From JAGWBJ01 sp034423015 (lineage in GTDB: Bacteria; Chloroflexota; Dehalococcoidia; Lucifugimonadales; JAGWBF01), in assembly GCA_034423015.1 (NCBI GenBank), contig DAOUJG010000064.1:1-64000 (forward strand): a stretch of 64,000 nucleotides of DNA, in the 5' to 3' direction. Shown here in pieces: positions 55,461 to 63,747 of this stretch; position 1 is the stretch's first letter, and each line of letters begins with the position of its first letter. A program made the position numbers and the translations under genes. A model generated the notes under the pieces. The model ran no database searches and was not told the DNA's origin. It worked only from the letters and a program-made list of their open reading frames with translations.

Positions 55461-56309
55461 ATGAAGGTAGGAGTCTCCTTCCCGACGGTGATCGACTCCC
55501 CGGTGGACCCGGCGGCGTTCGCGCGAAAGGCCGAGGAGGTCGGCTTCGAGTCCATGTGGGTGCCCGAGCACCCGGTCCTGCCCGTTCACTCGTCCTCCAG
55601 GTTCCCCGACTCCGCCGACGGGCGCGTCCCCGACACCTACTCGTACATGATGGACCCCTTCGTGGCCCTCTCCGCCGCTTCGGCGGTGACGACGACCCTG
55701 AAGCTGGCCACGGGCATCTGCCTGGTGCCCGAGCGCAACACCATCCTCCTGGCCAAGGTCATCGCCAGCCTGGACCACTACTCCGGGGGCAGGTTCATCT
55801 TCGGCATCGGCGCCGGCTGGCTCCGGGAGGAGACGGAGCTGATGGGCGGCGACTTCGAGCACAGATGGACCCAGACTCGGGAGCAGGTGGAGGCGATGAA
55901 GGCGCTGTGGACCCTGGAGGAGCCCGAGTTCCACGGCAGGTACGTGGACTTCCCTCCCGTGCGCTGCTATCCCAAGCCCGCCCAGAAGCCCCATCCGCCG
56001 GTCTTGCTGGGAGGCCGGGCCAGGAACGTGTTCCAGCGGGTGGTGCGCTGGGGTGACGGTTGGTTCCCCAACCGCATCACTCCCCAGGAGGTGAGGGAGG
56101 GCCGGGAAGCGCTGGACCGGCTGGCCCAGGCCGCCGGGCGGGACCCGGCTTCGGTCTCTATCTCCATCTCTGGGCAGCCCCCGGACCGGGACCTGGTCGG
56201 ACGGTTCGGGGATGCGGGCGCCGACCGGGTGGTCCTGCAGGGCCAGGGCGACTCCACCGATGGAGCCCTGCGCTGGCTGGAGGAGTCCGCCGCCAAGGTC
56301 GTGGGCTAG
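55461..56309 (+). CDS. LLM class oxidoreductase, probable F420-dependent (TIGR03619-like)
   Basis: A 282-residue luciferase-like protein: MKVGVSFPTVIDSPVDPAAFARKAEEVGFESMWVPEHPVLPV, FVALSAASAVTTTLKLATGICLVPERNTILLAKVIASLDHYSGGRFIFGIGAGWLREETELMG in residues 70-135, HRWTQTREQVEAMKALWT, and PPVLLGGRARNVFQRVVRWGDGWFPN near 178. The GIGAGWLREE motif and the VLLGG strand are typical of F420-dependent subgroups, and cofE is present at 44397. ATG 55461 has AGGAGG upstream. Its stop shares CTAG with the convergent MmgE/PrpD stop. Confidence 0.9.
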   Translation: MKVGVSFPTVIDSPVDPAAFARKAEEVGFESMWVPEHPVLPVHSSSRFPDSADGRVPDTYSYMMDPFVALSAASAVTTTLKLATGICLVPERNTILLAKVIASLDHYSGGRFIFGIGAGWLREETELMGGDFEHRWTQTREQVEAMKALWTLEEPEFHGRYVDFPPVRCYPKPAQKPHPPVLLGGRARNVFQRVVRWGDGWFPNRITPQEVREGREALDRLAQAAGRDPASVSISISGQPPDRDLVGRFGDAGADRVVLQGQGDSTDGALRWLEESAAKVVG

Positions 56310-57679
56310 GGCGACGTAACCCTCGCCATCTCCAACACCTCCCCGATGCGGTCGACCCGCTCCAGGTCCCAGAGGCGGTCCAGTAGGGCGTTGGTCCGGT
56401 CCGGGCCCAGCAGGTCCGTGGACAGGGCCCGGAACTTGGCCTCCACCTCCCGGTCAGTCATCGGGTTCTTCCAGTGGCCGCGGTGATAGGGCACCGGCGA
56501 CGAGCGGTGGCGCTCCCCGGACTTCGTCACGACCTCCACCGTTGCCAGCATGGCCTCGGGGGCCCGCCGGTTGGCCTCCTCGGTGGCGGCGACCTTCACC
56601 TTCCCGGTCAGGGCGAGCAGGGAGCCGTCCCGCAGGTACTCGTCGCCGAAGTGGCGCTCCTCGACGTTGCCGTAGGTCAGCGCCACCGCCACCGAGTAGG
56701 GCATGCTGTGGTCTGCCGTCTCGCGGTTGGCCGGGCGCCACTTCTCCTCGTCTCCGGCCATGATGTCTATGGCCGTCTGCAGGGTCTCCACCCGCACCTC
56801 GGCGATGTCATCCACGCTGGAGACCCTGTCCCGGACCTCCAGGGCCGCCTCGACCACAGTCTGAGAGTAGAGGCCCAGGGGGAACCTCTTGATGGTCGCC
56901 TCCATCACCTTGAAGGGCCTGCCGTCTCCCCCGAAGGCCTCCGGGCTGAAGGGGTCCCGGCTGACGGCGTTGAAGAACCCTCCGAAACCCTCGAAGACGG
57001 GGGACGGCCCGGTCAGGCCCCTTTGGGCCATCATCGCGGCGAACACGGCGTTGCGGCTGGCGTTGGCGAAGGCGCACCCCTTCCACATGGAGACGTCGCC
57101 GATCCGCGTCTGGTACAGGGCCACGTTGGGCGCCACGCACAGGTTCACCGTCTCCTCGGTCTGCTCCCGGGTGAGGCCCATGGCCTTTGCAGCCCCCAGA
57201 CCCCCGGCCACCACTCCCAGGGTCACGTGGTCGAACCTGCGGCTGCGGACGGACACCGCGTCGCACAGGCGGCAGAAGGCCTCGTAGGCCAGGACGACGG
57301 AGGTGATTACCGTCTTCCCATCGGCGCCGCTGACCTCGGCGGGAGACAGGACGGCGGCGATGGCGTCGCTGGGATGCCCCGACTCCAGGCTGGTGTACCC
57401 GTCGTTGAAGTCCAGGTACCGGACCATGACACCGTTGGCGAAGGCGGCCAGGTCGGGACTCGTCTTTCCCCCGTTGCCAAGGACCGTGGCCGGCTGGGTG
57501 CTGGTGACCGTAGCAGCCATCTCCCGGGCTATTCTGGCGGGCTCGCTGTGGTAGGCGCCGATGGCGCAGCCCAAAGTGTCGACGATGAGCAGCTTCGTCC
57601 GCTTCAGGGCCTCCTCGGGGATGTCCTCGTATCTCAGGGAGTGGCCGTAGGAGCTCAGGTATCGGGCTATGGTGTCCAT
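56306..57679 (-). CDS. MmgE/PrpD family protein
   Basis: A 457-residue protein of the 2-methylcitrate dehydratase/cis-aconitate decarboxylase family. N-terminal helical domain: MDTIARYLSSYGHSLRYEDIPEEALKRTKLLIVDTLGCAIGAY, AAFANGVMVRYLDFNDGYTSLESGHPSDAIAAVL near 90-122 (with the conserved D-x-D and GHPSD), KAMGLTREQTEETVNLCV and WKGCAFANASRNAVFAAMMAQRGLTGP. The C-terminal domain carries IKRFPLGLYSQTVVEAALEV and ETADHSMPYSVAVALTYG. ATG 57679 has GGAGG five bases upstream. Substrate unknown. Confidence 0.92.
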   Translation of the reverse strand: MDTIARYLSSYGHSLRYEDIPEEALKRTKLLIVDTLGCAIGAYHSEPARIAREMAATVTSTQPATVLGNGGKTSPDLAAFANGVMVRYLDFNDGYTSLESGHPSDAIAAVLSPAEVSGADGKTVITSVVLAYEAFCRLCDAVSVRSRRFDHVTLGVVAGGLGAAKAMGLTREQTEETVNLCVAPNVALYQTRIGDVSMWKGCAFANASRNAVFAAMMAQRGLTGPSPVFEGFGGFFNAVSRDPFSPEAFGGDGRPFKVMEATIKRFPLGLYSQTVVEAALEVRDRVSSVDDIAEVRVETLQTAIDIMAGDEEKWRPANRETADHSMPYSVAVALTYGNVEERHFGDEYLRDGSLLALTGKVKVAATEEANRRAPEAMLATVEVVTKSGERHRSSPVPYHRGHWKNPMTDREVEAKFRALSTDLLGPDRTNALLDRLWDLERVDRIGEVLEMARVTSP

Positions 57680-57848
57680 GGTGTCCTCCAGGTGCAGTGG
57701 GGTGGGGCTCGAGGCCCTCTCGTTGGGACGGGCCGTCGACGGCCCCCCGGCGTTCAGTCGAAGACCGTAGGACTCTGGCGACTCTTGGGAAGCCGGAACA
57801 GCTGCTACGCGCTCTCCACGGGCGCCTCGTCGACTAGCCGGCACAGGA

Positions 57849-57857
57849 AGAATAGCA
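57849..57857 (-). promoter_or_regulatory. Extended -10 element for the MmgE/PrpD gene
   Basis: On the minus strand TGCTATTCT with a weak -35 (TTACCC) 17 bases upstream. Predicted leader of about 160 bases. Apart from this, 57680-58052 contains no recognisable gene. Confidence 0.42.
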
Positions 57858-58052
57858 TATACGCCGCGAAGGGGTAAGACGTGTGGTCGTGGCGGTCCCG
57901 GACTGTCTTAGGCGGAGATGAGGTGGGCCGACCTGTGGCTGTCGTGACGGCGCTCTACGTTGCCCCTGGGCCTGTTGCGATCTCCTTGTCACCCGTCGAC
58001 CGCCGTCAGCACGCCGTGGCCAAGGCCGTTGGGTTTCGGGTGTGAGCCTTCG

Positions 58053-58081
58053 TTTGACACCCATCCACCCCGGGACTACAA
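58053..58081 (+). promoter_or_regulatory. Consensus promoter of the cobalamin riboswitch transcript
   Basis: TTGACA (58053-58058), exactly 17 bases, TACAAT (58076-58081). Transcription from about 58088 would enter the aptamer after some 25 bases. Confidence 0.8.
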
Positions 58082-58110
58082 TGGCCTAGTAGATTAACAG
58101 ACAAATACCA

Positions 58111-58275
58111 GTCCCGGGTACCGTGAAGGTTTAATAGGGCAGGCGGTGAGAGTCCGCCGCGGTAGCGCCACTGTAAACGGGGAGCCCTCCGGCTTTGACC
58201 ACTGTCCCCCAGAGGATGGGAAGGTGCCGGAGGATCGAGGATCCGTGAGCCAGGAGACCTGCCCGGGTACATGGA
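58111..58275 (+). promoter_or_regulatory. Cobalamin (B12) riboswitch aptamer
   Basis: All core landmarks are present in order: GTGAAGGTTTAATAGGG, GGTGAGAGTCCGCCGC, the GCGCCACTGTAA element at about 58165-58176, an internal stem (GGCACC/GGTGCC-like arms around 58192-58230), and the B12 box AGCCAGGAGACCTGCC at 58248-58263. CCCGGG at each end can close P1. It senses adenosylcobalamin or a related corrinoid and shuts down the genes that follow. The downstream genes are cobyrinate diamide synthase and a B12-type transporter, which agrees. Confidence 0.93.
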
Positions 58276-58358
58276 GTCCTGCTCTGCGCACAACAGAGGC
58301 AGCTCCTGGGTAGCCGCCGGCCCTTCTCCTACCGCCGGTTGCCCAAGGCAGAGGGTCG

Positions 58359-58389
58359 AACCCCTGGCAGCGCAGAGCCGGGGGTTTTT
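58359..58389 (+). terminator. Intrinsic terminator of the riboswitch expression platform
   Basis: AACCCCTGGC and GCCGGGGGTT form a 10-bp stem (one G-U) with an 8-base loop, followed by five T. It ends three bases before the only available start codon of the next gene, and its 3' arm also contains the GGGGG that would serve as ribosome binding site. Confidence 0.85.
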
Positions 58390-58391
58390 CG

Positions 58392-59810
58392 TTGTCAGCC
58401 ACAAACAGCATCCCGACACTGGTCGTCGCCGGGGTCCGCAGCGGGGTGGGCAAGACCACCATCGCTACGGGCCTCATGGCCGCGCTCACGGCCCGGGGGT
58501 ACAGGGTGGGCCCGTTCAAGGCCGGTCCCGACTACATCGATCCGTCCTATCACCGGGTCGCCTGCGGCGTTCCGTGCCGCAACCTGGACACCTGGCTGCT
58601 GTCTCCAGAAGTGGTGATCGAGCTGTTCCGCCGGGCCGTGTCGAACAGGGACGTGGCCGTGGTGGAGGGAGTCATGGGCCTGTACGACGGCCACTCCAGC
58701 CTCGGCGAGAAGGGCTCCACGGCGGAGCTGGCCAAGCTCCTGGGCGCGCCGGTAGTGCTGGTGGCCGACGCCTCCAAGGTGGCCCGCAGCGTGGCTGCGG
58801 AGGTGCTTGGGTACCAGAGCTTCGACCCGAAGGTCGATATAGCCGGCGTCGTTCTCAACGGCATCGCGGGGCCGGGGCACCTGGAGTTCTGCAAGCCCCA
58901 GGTGGAGGAGACCACCGGGATACCCGTGCTGGGTTACATGCCCCACCGGCAGGACCTAAGCCAGCCCGAGCGTCACCTGGGACTGGTCCCCACCGTCGAG
59001 GGCACGGTGGTCCGGGACTGGTACAGGGGGCTCACAAGCCAGGTGGAGGAGACCATCGACCTGGACCGGCTCATGGTGCTGGCGTCCCGGGCACGGCTTC
59101 CCGATGCGCCGCCCCAAGTGTTTCCCAAGGAGGTCCAGGAGCCCAGGGCCCGCGTCGCCGTGGCCATGGACCGGGCCTTCAGCTTCTACTACCAGGACTC
59201 CCTGGACTTGCTGGAGGCCTGGGGCGCGGAGGTCGTGCCCTTCAGCCCCCTGGAGGATCCGGAGCTGCCCGAGGGCGCCGGCGGCGTCTACATAGGCGGC
59301 GGGTTCCCCGAGATGTACGTGGAAGAGCTCTCCCGCAACATGGGCATGACCGCATCCATACGGGAGGCGGCGAAGAGGGGCATCCCCATCTACGGGGAGT
59401 GTGGCGGTCTAATGTACCTGGGTGGGGGGCTGACGGACTTCCAGGGAGCGCTGCACCCCATGGTCGGCCTTCTGCCCGTCTCGTCGTCCATGCCGGGCAG
59501 CCGCCTGGTCCTGGGGTACCGTGAGGTGGAGGCGTTGGCCGACGGGCCCCTGCTTCGGCGGGGCCAGAGGGTCAGGGGCCATGAGTTTCACTGGTCGGTC
59601 CAGGATGGAGCGCCGTCCCAGCAGGACGCCGCCTACAGCGTGGTCGACCAGGAGGGCCGCCTGGAGGGATTCCGGTCCGGCAGCGTGCTGGCCTCCTACG
59701 TGCACCTGCACATGGCCAGTGACCCGTCGCTGGCGCCCCGGTTCGTGGATGTATGCTCGGTCAAAGATAAGGGTCCTGGACGCGTGTCCTCGGCCCTCAC
59801 GCGGAGGTAG
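58392..59810 (+). CDS. cobB: Cobyrinate a,c-diamide synthase
   Basis: This enzyme (CobB/CbiA) amidates the a and c side chains of the corrin ring with glutamine and ATP. The 472-residue protein has an N-terminal DTB-synthetase-like ATPase (VVAGVRSGVGKTTIATGLMAAL near 10-32, KAGPDYIDPSYH, VVEGVMGLYDGHSS). The C-terminal class I glutaminase has YIGGGFPEMYVEELSRN, the nucleophile in IPIYGECGGLMYLGGGL near 337, and GHEFHWS. TTG 58392 is the only start between a stop at 58311 and the first conserved motif. It is controlled by the riboswitch and terminator just upstream. Confidence 0.95.
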   Translation: MSATNSIPTLVVAGVRSGVGKTTIATGLMAALTARGYRVGPFKAGPDYIDPSYHRVACGVPCRNLDTWLLSPEVVIELFRRAVSNRDVAVVEGVMGLYDGHSSLGEKGSTAELAKLLGAPVVLVADASKVARSVAAEVLGYQSFDPKVDIAGVVLNGIAGPGHLEFCKPQVEETTGIPVLGYMPHRQDLSQPERHLGLVPTVEGTVVRDWYRGLTSQVEETIDLDRLMVLASRARLPDAPPQVFPKEVQEPRARVAVAMDRAFSFYYQDSLDLLEAWGAEVVPFSPLEDPELPEGAGGVYIGGGFPEMYVEELSRNMGMTASIREAAKRGIPIYGECGGLMYLGGGLTDFQGALHPMVGLLPVSSSMPGSRLVLGYREVEALADGPLLRRGQRVRGHEFHWSVQDGAPSQQDAAYSVVDQEGRLEGFRSGSVLASYVHLHMASDPSLAPRFVDVCSVKDKGPGRVSSALTRR

Positions 59811-59816
59811 CTGAAC

Positions 59817-61751
59817 ATGGCGATCTGGTGCAATGCGATCTGGTATAAGGCCATGGGCCTGAGGACGTACCGTCGGGCGCTCCTGGCCGGCGTCCTCGCG
59901 CTTCTGCTGGCGTTGGGAATGGCCTGCGAGGGGGACCCCACAGCCGCGCCGACCGCCACCTCGCCGCCGTCGGGCGCGGTCGGTCCGACGGCGAGCCCCG
60001 CGGCCCCGTCCACGCCGGAACCGGCGGCCACCGTGCCGGCCCCGTCCAGCCCGACGGAGGCCGCCGCCACGGCCGAGCCGGCAACGCCGCCGGCTCCCCG
60101 GCCGACCTCCCCATCGGCTCCGGCCACGCCTACACCGGCGCCAATCGAGCTGCCCTCCGCCTTTCCCGTCGTAATCACCGACAGCAACGGTAACGACGTC
60201 GTCTTCGAGGAGCCTCCCCAGCGGATCGTGGCATACAACGCCGTTGCGGTGGAGACACTGTTCGCCATGGGCGAGGGCCATCGGGTGGCAGGCACCCACG
60301 ATTTCGTCACCTACCCACCGGAGGCGGACGCCGTTCCCAAAGTGGGGGACGCGTTCAACGTGAACGCCGAGAAGATCCTGGAGACGGACCCGGACCTGAT
60401 ATACGTCTTCTTCGCCAGCAGCTACGATCAGGTCAAGGACCTGGGCATCAAGGTGCTGTACCTGGAGAGCCCCACGACCTTGGATGGAATCCCCGAGCGA
60501 ATGCGCATGTGGGGGCGCATAACCGGCAACGTCGATGCCGCGGAGTCGCTGGCGTCGGCGTACGAGAGCCGGCTCGACGCCCTGCTGGGGAAGCTGTCCG
60601 CCGTGGACCGGGGACCGAGAATCCTCTACGATGTTGGAGGAGGCTGGACCGTCGGCCCCGACACCATAATCGGCCAGCTCCTCGACCTGTTGAAGGCGGA
60701 TAACGTCGCCGGAGACCTGACGGGCTGGAGCCAGATAAGCCCCGAGGTGGTCGTGGAGCGGGACCCGGAGGTCATCATCACCGGAACGGCCCAGGAATTC
60801 CTGGGCAACCCGGCCTTCCAGGACGTATCGGCGGTGAAGAGCAGGCGGCTCTATGCCGTGGAGCCTTCAGGGGTACTCAGCGTCTTCGGCCCCAGGTTCA
60901 TAGAAGGGGTCGAGGGGCTCGCCAGGCTGCTCCACCCCAGCGTATTCGCCTTCCCTGTCGTGGTCACCGACAGCAACGGCAACGACGTGACGTTTGACGC
61001 CCCGCCCGAGCGCATCGTCGCCCTGACCTCGGTGGTGGTGGAGATCCTCTTCGCCCTGGGGGAGGGTCACCGCATAGTGGGCACCCACGACTTCGTCTCG
61101 TATCCTCCCGAGGCCGACGACGTGCCGCGGATGGGCAGCGCCTTCCAGGTGAACACGGAGCAGGTCGTCGCGGCGGACCCGGACCTGATATCCGTCTTCT
61201 ATGCCAGCAGCTACGAGCAGGTGGAGGGCCTGGGTCCCACGGTGCTCTACCTGGACAGCCCCAGCACCCTGGACGGGATCCCGGACCGGATGCGTTTGTG
61301 GGGACGAATCACCGGAAGATGGGAAGCCGGCGAGAGGCTGGCCCTGGAGTTCGAGACCAAGCTGAACGAAGTGCTGGACCGGCTGGCGTCCCTGGAGCAG
61401 GGCCCCCGGCTTTTCCACGACGACTCCCTCCTCTACACCCGCGGCCCCGGCACGGTGCTGGGCCAGGTGTACGACCTGCTCAAGGCACAGAACATCGCCC
61501 ACGATATCGAGGGCTATGGGCAGCTATCCCCCGAGGTCCTGGTGGAGCGAGACCCCGAGGTGATCATCGTCACCTTCCCCAGCCGCGTGCAGGAGTTCAT
61601 GGAGGACCCCGCATTCCAGGAGGTGTCCGCCATAAAGAACCGCAGGGTCTACGCGGTCGAACCCGATGGGCTCGTCAGCGTCTTCGGCACCAGGTTCATT
61701 GAGGGGATCGAGTTCCTTGCCCGGGTGATCCACCCGGACCAGTTCGAGTAA
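59817..61751 (+). CDS. Lipoprotein-type binding protein with two tandem BtuF/FepB-like domains
   Basis: A 644-residue substrate-binding protein of a metal-chelate/B12 ABC importer. A signal peptide ends in a lipobox-like LALGMAC (Cys near residue 37), followed by a Pro/Thr/Ala-rich linker to about 115. Two homologous periplasmic-binding domains then follow (about 116-378 and 379-644), each with TDSNGNDV, PPxRIVA, GEGHR, GTHDF, YPPEAD, VLYL.SP.TLDGIP.RM, and RFIEG near the end. Most BtuF proteins have one such domain. ATG 59817 has GGAGG upstream; ATG 59853 would give a shorter signal. Its permease and ATPase follow directly. Confidence 0.92.
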   Translation: MAIWCNAIWYKAMGLRTYRRALLAGVLALLLALGMACEGDPTAAPTATSPPSGAVGPTASPAAPSTPEPAATVPAPSSPTEAAATAEPATPPAPRPTSPSAPATPTPAPIELPSAFPVVITDSNGNDVVFEEPPQRIVAYNAVAVETLFAMGEGHRVAGTHDFVTYPPEADAVPKVGDAFNVNAEKILETDPDLIYVFFASSYDQVKDLGIKVLYLESPTTLDGIPERMRMWGRITGNVDAAESLASAYESRLDALLGKLSAVDRGPRILYDVGGGWTVGPDTIIGQLLDLLKADNVAGDLTGWSQISPEVVVERDPEVIITGTAQEFLGNPAFQDVSAVKSRRLYAVEPSGVLSVFGPRFIEGVEGLARLLHPSVFAFPVVVTDSNGNDVTFDAPPERIVALTSVVVEILFALGEGHRIVGTHDFVSYPPEADDVPRMGSAFQVNTEQVVAADPDLISVFYASSYEQVEGLGPTVLYLDSPSTLDGIPDRMRLWGRITGRWEAGERLALEFETKLNEVLDRLASLEQGPRLFHDDSLLYTRGPGTVLGQVYDLLKAQNIAHDIEGYGQLSPEVLVERDPEVIIVTFPSRVQEFMEDPAFQEVSAIKNRRVYAVEPDGLVSVFGTRFIEGIEFLARVIHPDQFE

Positions 61752-61761
61752 CGGCGCAGCG

Positions 61762-62874
61762 ATGAGGATAGGCCTGCCTTTCTCCATGGGAGGGACGAGG
61801 GGAGCCACGAAAGACCGCGGGGCCGGAGCGCGTCCCAGGCCCCTGTACATGGTCTACCCGTGGTGGCGTCTGGCCGTCGGGCTGGCCGTGGTGGTCCTCA
61901 TTGGGGTGGCGGCCCTGGGCATCGGGTCCGTGAACGTGCCTCCCCTCACCACCACCAAGATACTGGTAGACCAGCTGCCCTTCGTGGAAGTCGAGGGAGA
62001 CTGGCCCAACGGCTGGAACTCCATAATCTGGAACATCCGCTTCCCCAGGGTCGTGCTGGCCGGCCTGGTGGGGGCGTGCCTGGCCATCGCGGGAGCGGCC
62101 TACCAGGGCCTCTTCCGCAACCCGTTGGCCGAGCCGGGCCTCATAGGGGTGTCCTCGGGGGCCGCCCTGGGGGCCACGGTGGTGCTGGTCACCAGCGTAC
62201 CCTTCTACGTCTTCGGCTACAGCCTGCTGCCCATAGCCGCCTTCGCCGGAGGGATCGTGACGGTAGCCGTGGCCTACACGGTGTCCAGGCAGGCCAACGG
62301 GGTGCCCCTCCTGACGCTGATCCTCGCCGGGGTTGCCATCGCCTCCCTGGCCACCGCCGTGTCGAGCCTCCTGATGATACGCAGCGATCCCGACGTCCGG
62401 CCCCTGCTCTCCTGGCTCCTGGGCGGCGGCCTGATATCGTCCCAGTGGGACGACATCTACATGCTGATGCCCTACCTGGTAGTGGGAGCCCTGGTCCTGA
62501 TGGGGTACAGCCGCATCCTCAACACCTTCCAGGTGAACGAGGAGGAGGCGAAGCAGCTTGGCGTGAACGTGGAGAAGACCAAGATCGTCCTCGTCGTGGT
62601 GGCGACCCTGATAACGGCGGCCTCCGTATCGGTGGCCGGGATAGTGGGTTTCGTGGGGCTCATAGCTCCCCACGTGGTGAGGCTGATATGGGGGCAGGAC
62701 AATCGCTTTCTGCTGCCCATGGCCATGCTTACGGGCGCGGGGTTCATGATAGCGGCGGACCTGATCGGCCGCACCATAGCCAGCCCCAGCGAGCTGCCCG
62801 TGGGTGTGGTGACGTCCTTCTGCGGGGCGCCCTTCTTCCTCTATCTCCTGCGAAAGAGGAAGGTGGTGCTTTGA
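61762..62874 (+). CDS. FecCD/BtuC-family ABC transporter permease
   Basis: A 370-residue permease with about ten membrane helices: WRLAVGLAVVVLIGVAALGIGS, IRFPRVVLAGLVGACLAIAGAAYQGLFRNPLAEPGLIGVSSGAALGA (family signature near 92-138), LILAGVAIASLATAVSSLLM, SWLLGGGLISSQWDD, LGVNVEKTKIVLVVVATLITAASVSVAGIVGFVGLIAPHVVRLIWGQDNRFLLPMA (EAA-like loop and family signature), and GVVTSFCGAPFFLYLL. The N-terminal 30 residues are an unusual Arg/Gly-rich extension. The last four bases overlap the ATPase start (TTGA). Probably imports corrinoid or siderophore; the riboswitch favours corrinoid. Confidence 0.94.
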   Translation: MRIGLPFSMGGTRGATKDRGAGARPRPLYMVYPWWRLAVGLAVVVLIGVAALGIGSVNVPPLTTTKILVDQLPFVEVEGDWPNGWNSIIWNIRFPRVVLAGLVGACLAIAGAAYQGLFRNPLAEPGLIGVSSGAALGATVVLVTSVPFYVFGYSLLPIAAFAGGIVTVAVAYTVSRQANGVPLLTLILAGVAIASLATAVSSLLMIRSDPDVRPLLSWLLGGGLISSQWDDIYMLMPYLVVGALVLMGYSRILNTFQVNEEEAKQLGVNVEKTKIVLVVVATLITAASVSVAGIVGFVGLIAPHVVRLIWGQDNRFLLPMAMLTGAGFMIAADLIGRTIASPSELPVGVVTSFCGAPFFLYLLRKRKVVL

Positions 62875-63686
62875 GCCTGCAGCCTCCCCTGAAAGCGACG
62901 GGGATAGGGTTCTCCTACGGCCAGCGCACCATCCTGCATGACGTCGACCTGGAGGCGGCGACCGGGGAGGCCGTCGGCATCGTGGGTCCCAACGGGTCCG
63001 GCAAGACGACCCTGCTGAGGATAGTCGGCGGCAGCCTGACTCCCGGACATGGCGACGTCTACGTGCGGGGGGAGAGGCTGCCCTCCCTGCGGCCCAGGGA
63101 CCGGGCGCGGCTCGTGGCCATGGTGCAGCAGAGCCCCGCGGTGCCGCCCGGCTTCTCCGCGCTGGAGGTGGTCCTGATGGGCAGGAACCCGTACCTGGGC
63201 CTGCTCCAATGGGAGGGGCAGAGGGACCTGGACGTCTGCCAGGAGGTCATGGAGCTGACCGAGACTTGGGAGTACGCCGCGCGGCCCGTCTCCACCCTGT
63301 CGGGTGGGGAGCTGCAGAGGGTGTTCATCGCCCGCGCCCTGGCGCAGCAGACACCCGTCCTCATCCTCGATGAGCCCACGTCCCACCTGGACATAAGCTA
63401 CCAGACCGCCGTCATGGACATGATAGAGAGGATTCGCAGGAAGACCGGGATAACCGTCCTGGCGGCCATGCACGACCTGAGCCTGGCAGCCCAGTATTGC
63501 AGCCGCATCGTCGCCCTCCACCAGGGGACCATCGTTGCATCCGGAGAGCCCTCGGAGGTGCTGACGGTGGACGTGGTCTCCCGGGTATTCGGAGCTCCCG
63601 TCTCCGTGATAGAGCACCCGGTCCACAAGACGCCGGTGATACTCCCGCTGGGGCAGGTAGCCAACGGGCGGGAGAGGGCCGGCTAG
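62871..63686 (+). CDS. ABC transporter ATP-binding protein (BtuD/FecE type)
   Basis: A 271-residue ATPase: Walker A VGPNGSGKTTLLRIVGG near residues 38-54, Q-loop VAMVQQSP near 83, signature STLSGGELQRVFIARALAQQ near 141-160, Walker B VLILDEPTSHLD near 164-175, and switch His in LAAMHDLSLAAQY near 198. TTG 62871 overlaps the permease stop, so translation is coupled. With the permease and duplicated binding protein it forms a complete importer. Confidence 0.95.
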   Translation: MSLQPPLKATGIGFSYGQRTILHDVDLEAATGEAVGIVGPNGSGKTTLLRIVGGSLTPGHGDVYVRGERLPSLRPRDRARLVAMVQQSPAVPPGFSALEVVLMGRNPYLGLLQWEGQRDLDVCQEVMELTETWEYAARPVSTLSGGELQRVFIARALAQQTPVLILDEPTSHLDISYQTAVMDMIERIRRKTGITVLAAMHDLSLAAQYCSRIVALHQGTIVASGEPSEVLTVDVVSRVFGAPVSVIEHPVHKTPVILPLGQVANGRERAG

Positions 63687-63747
63687 TGGAACGTTGGCAG
63701 GGTGCAGATGACGAGGCTTCCGGCACGGTCTGGAACGGGGAGGTAAG

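Noticed and set aside
57834..58064. 76-residue minus-strand frame upstream of the riboswitch
   Set aside because: Arg/Pro/Gln-rich, no motif, overlaps the MmgE promoter.
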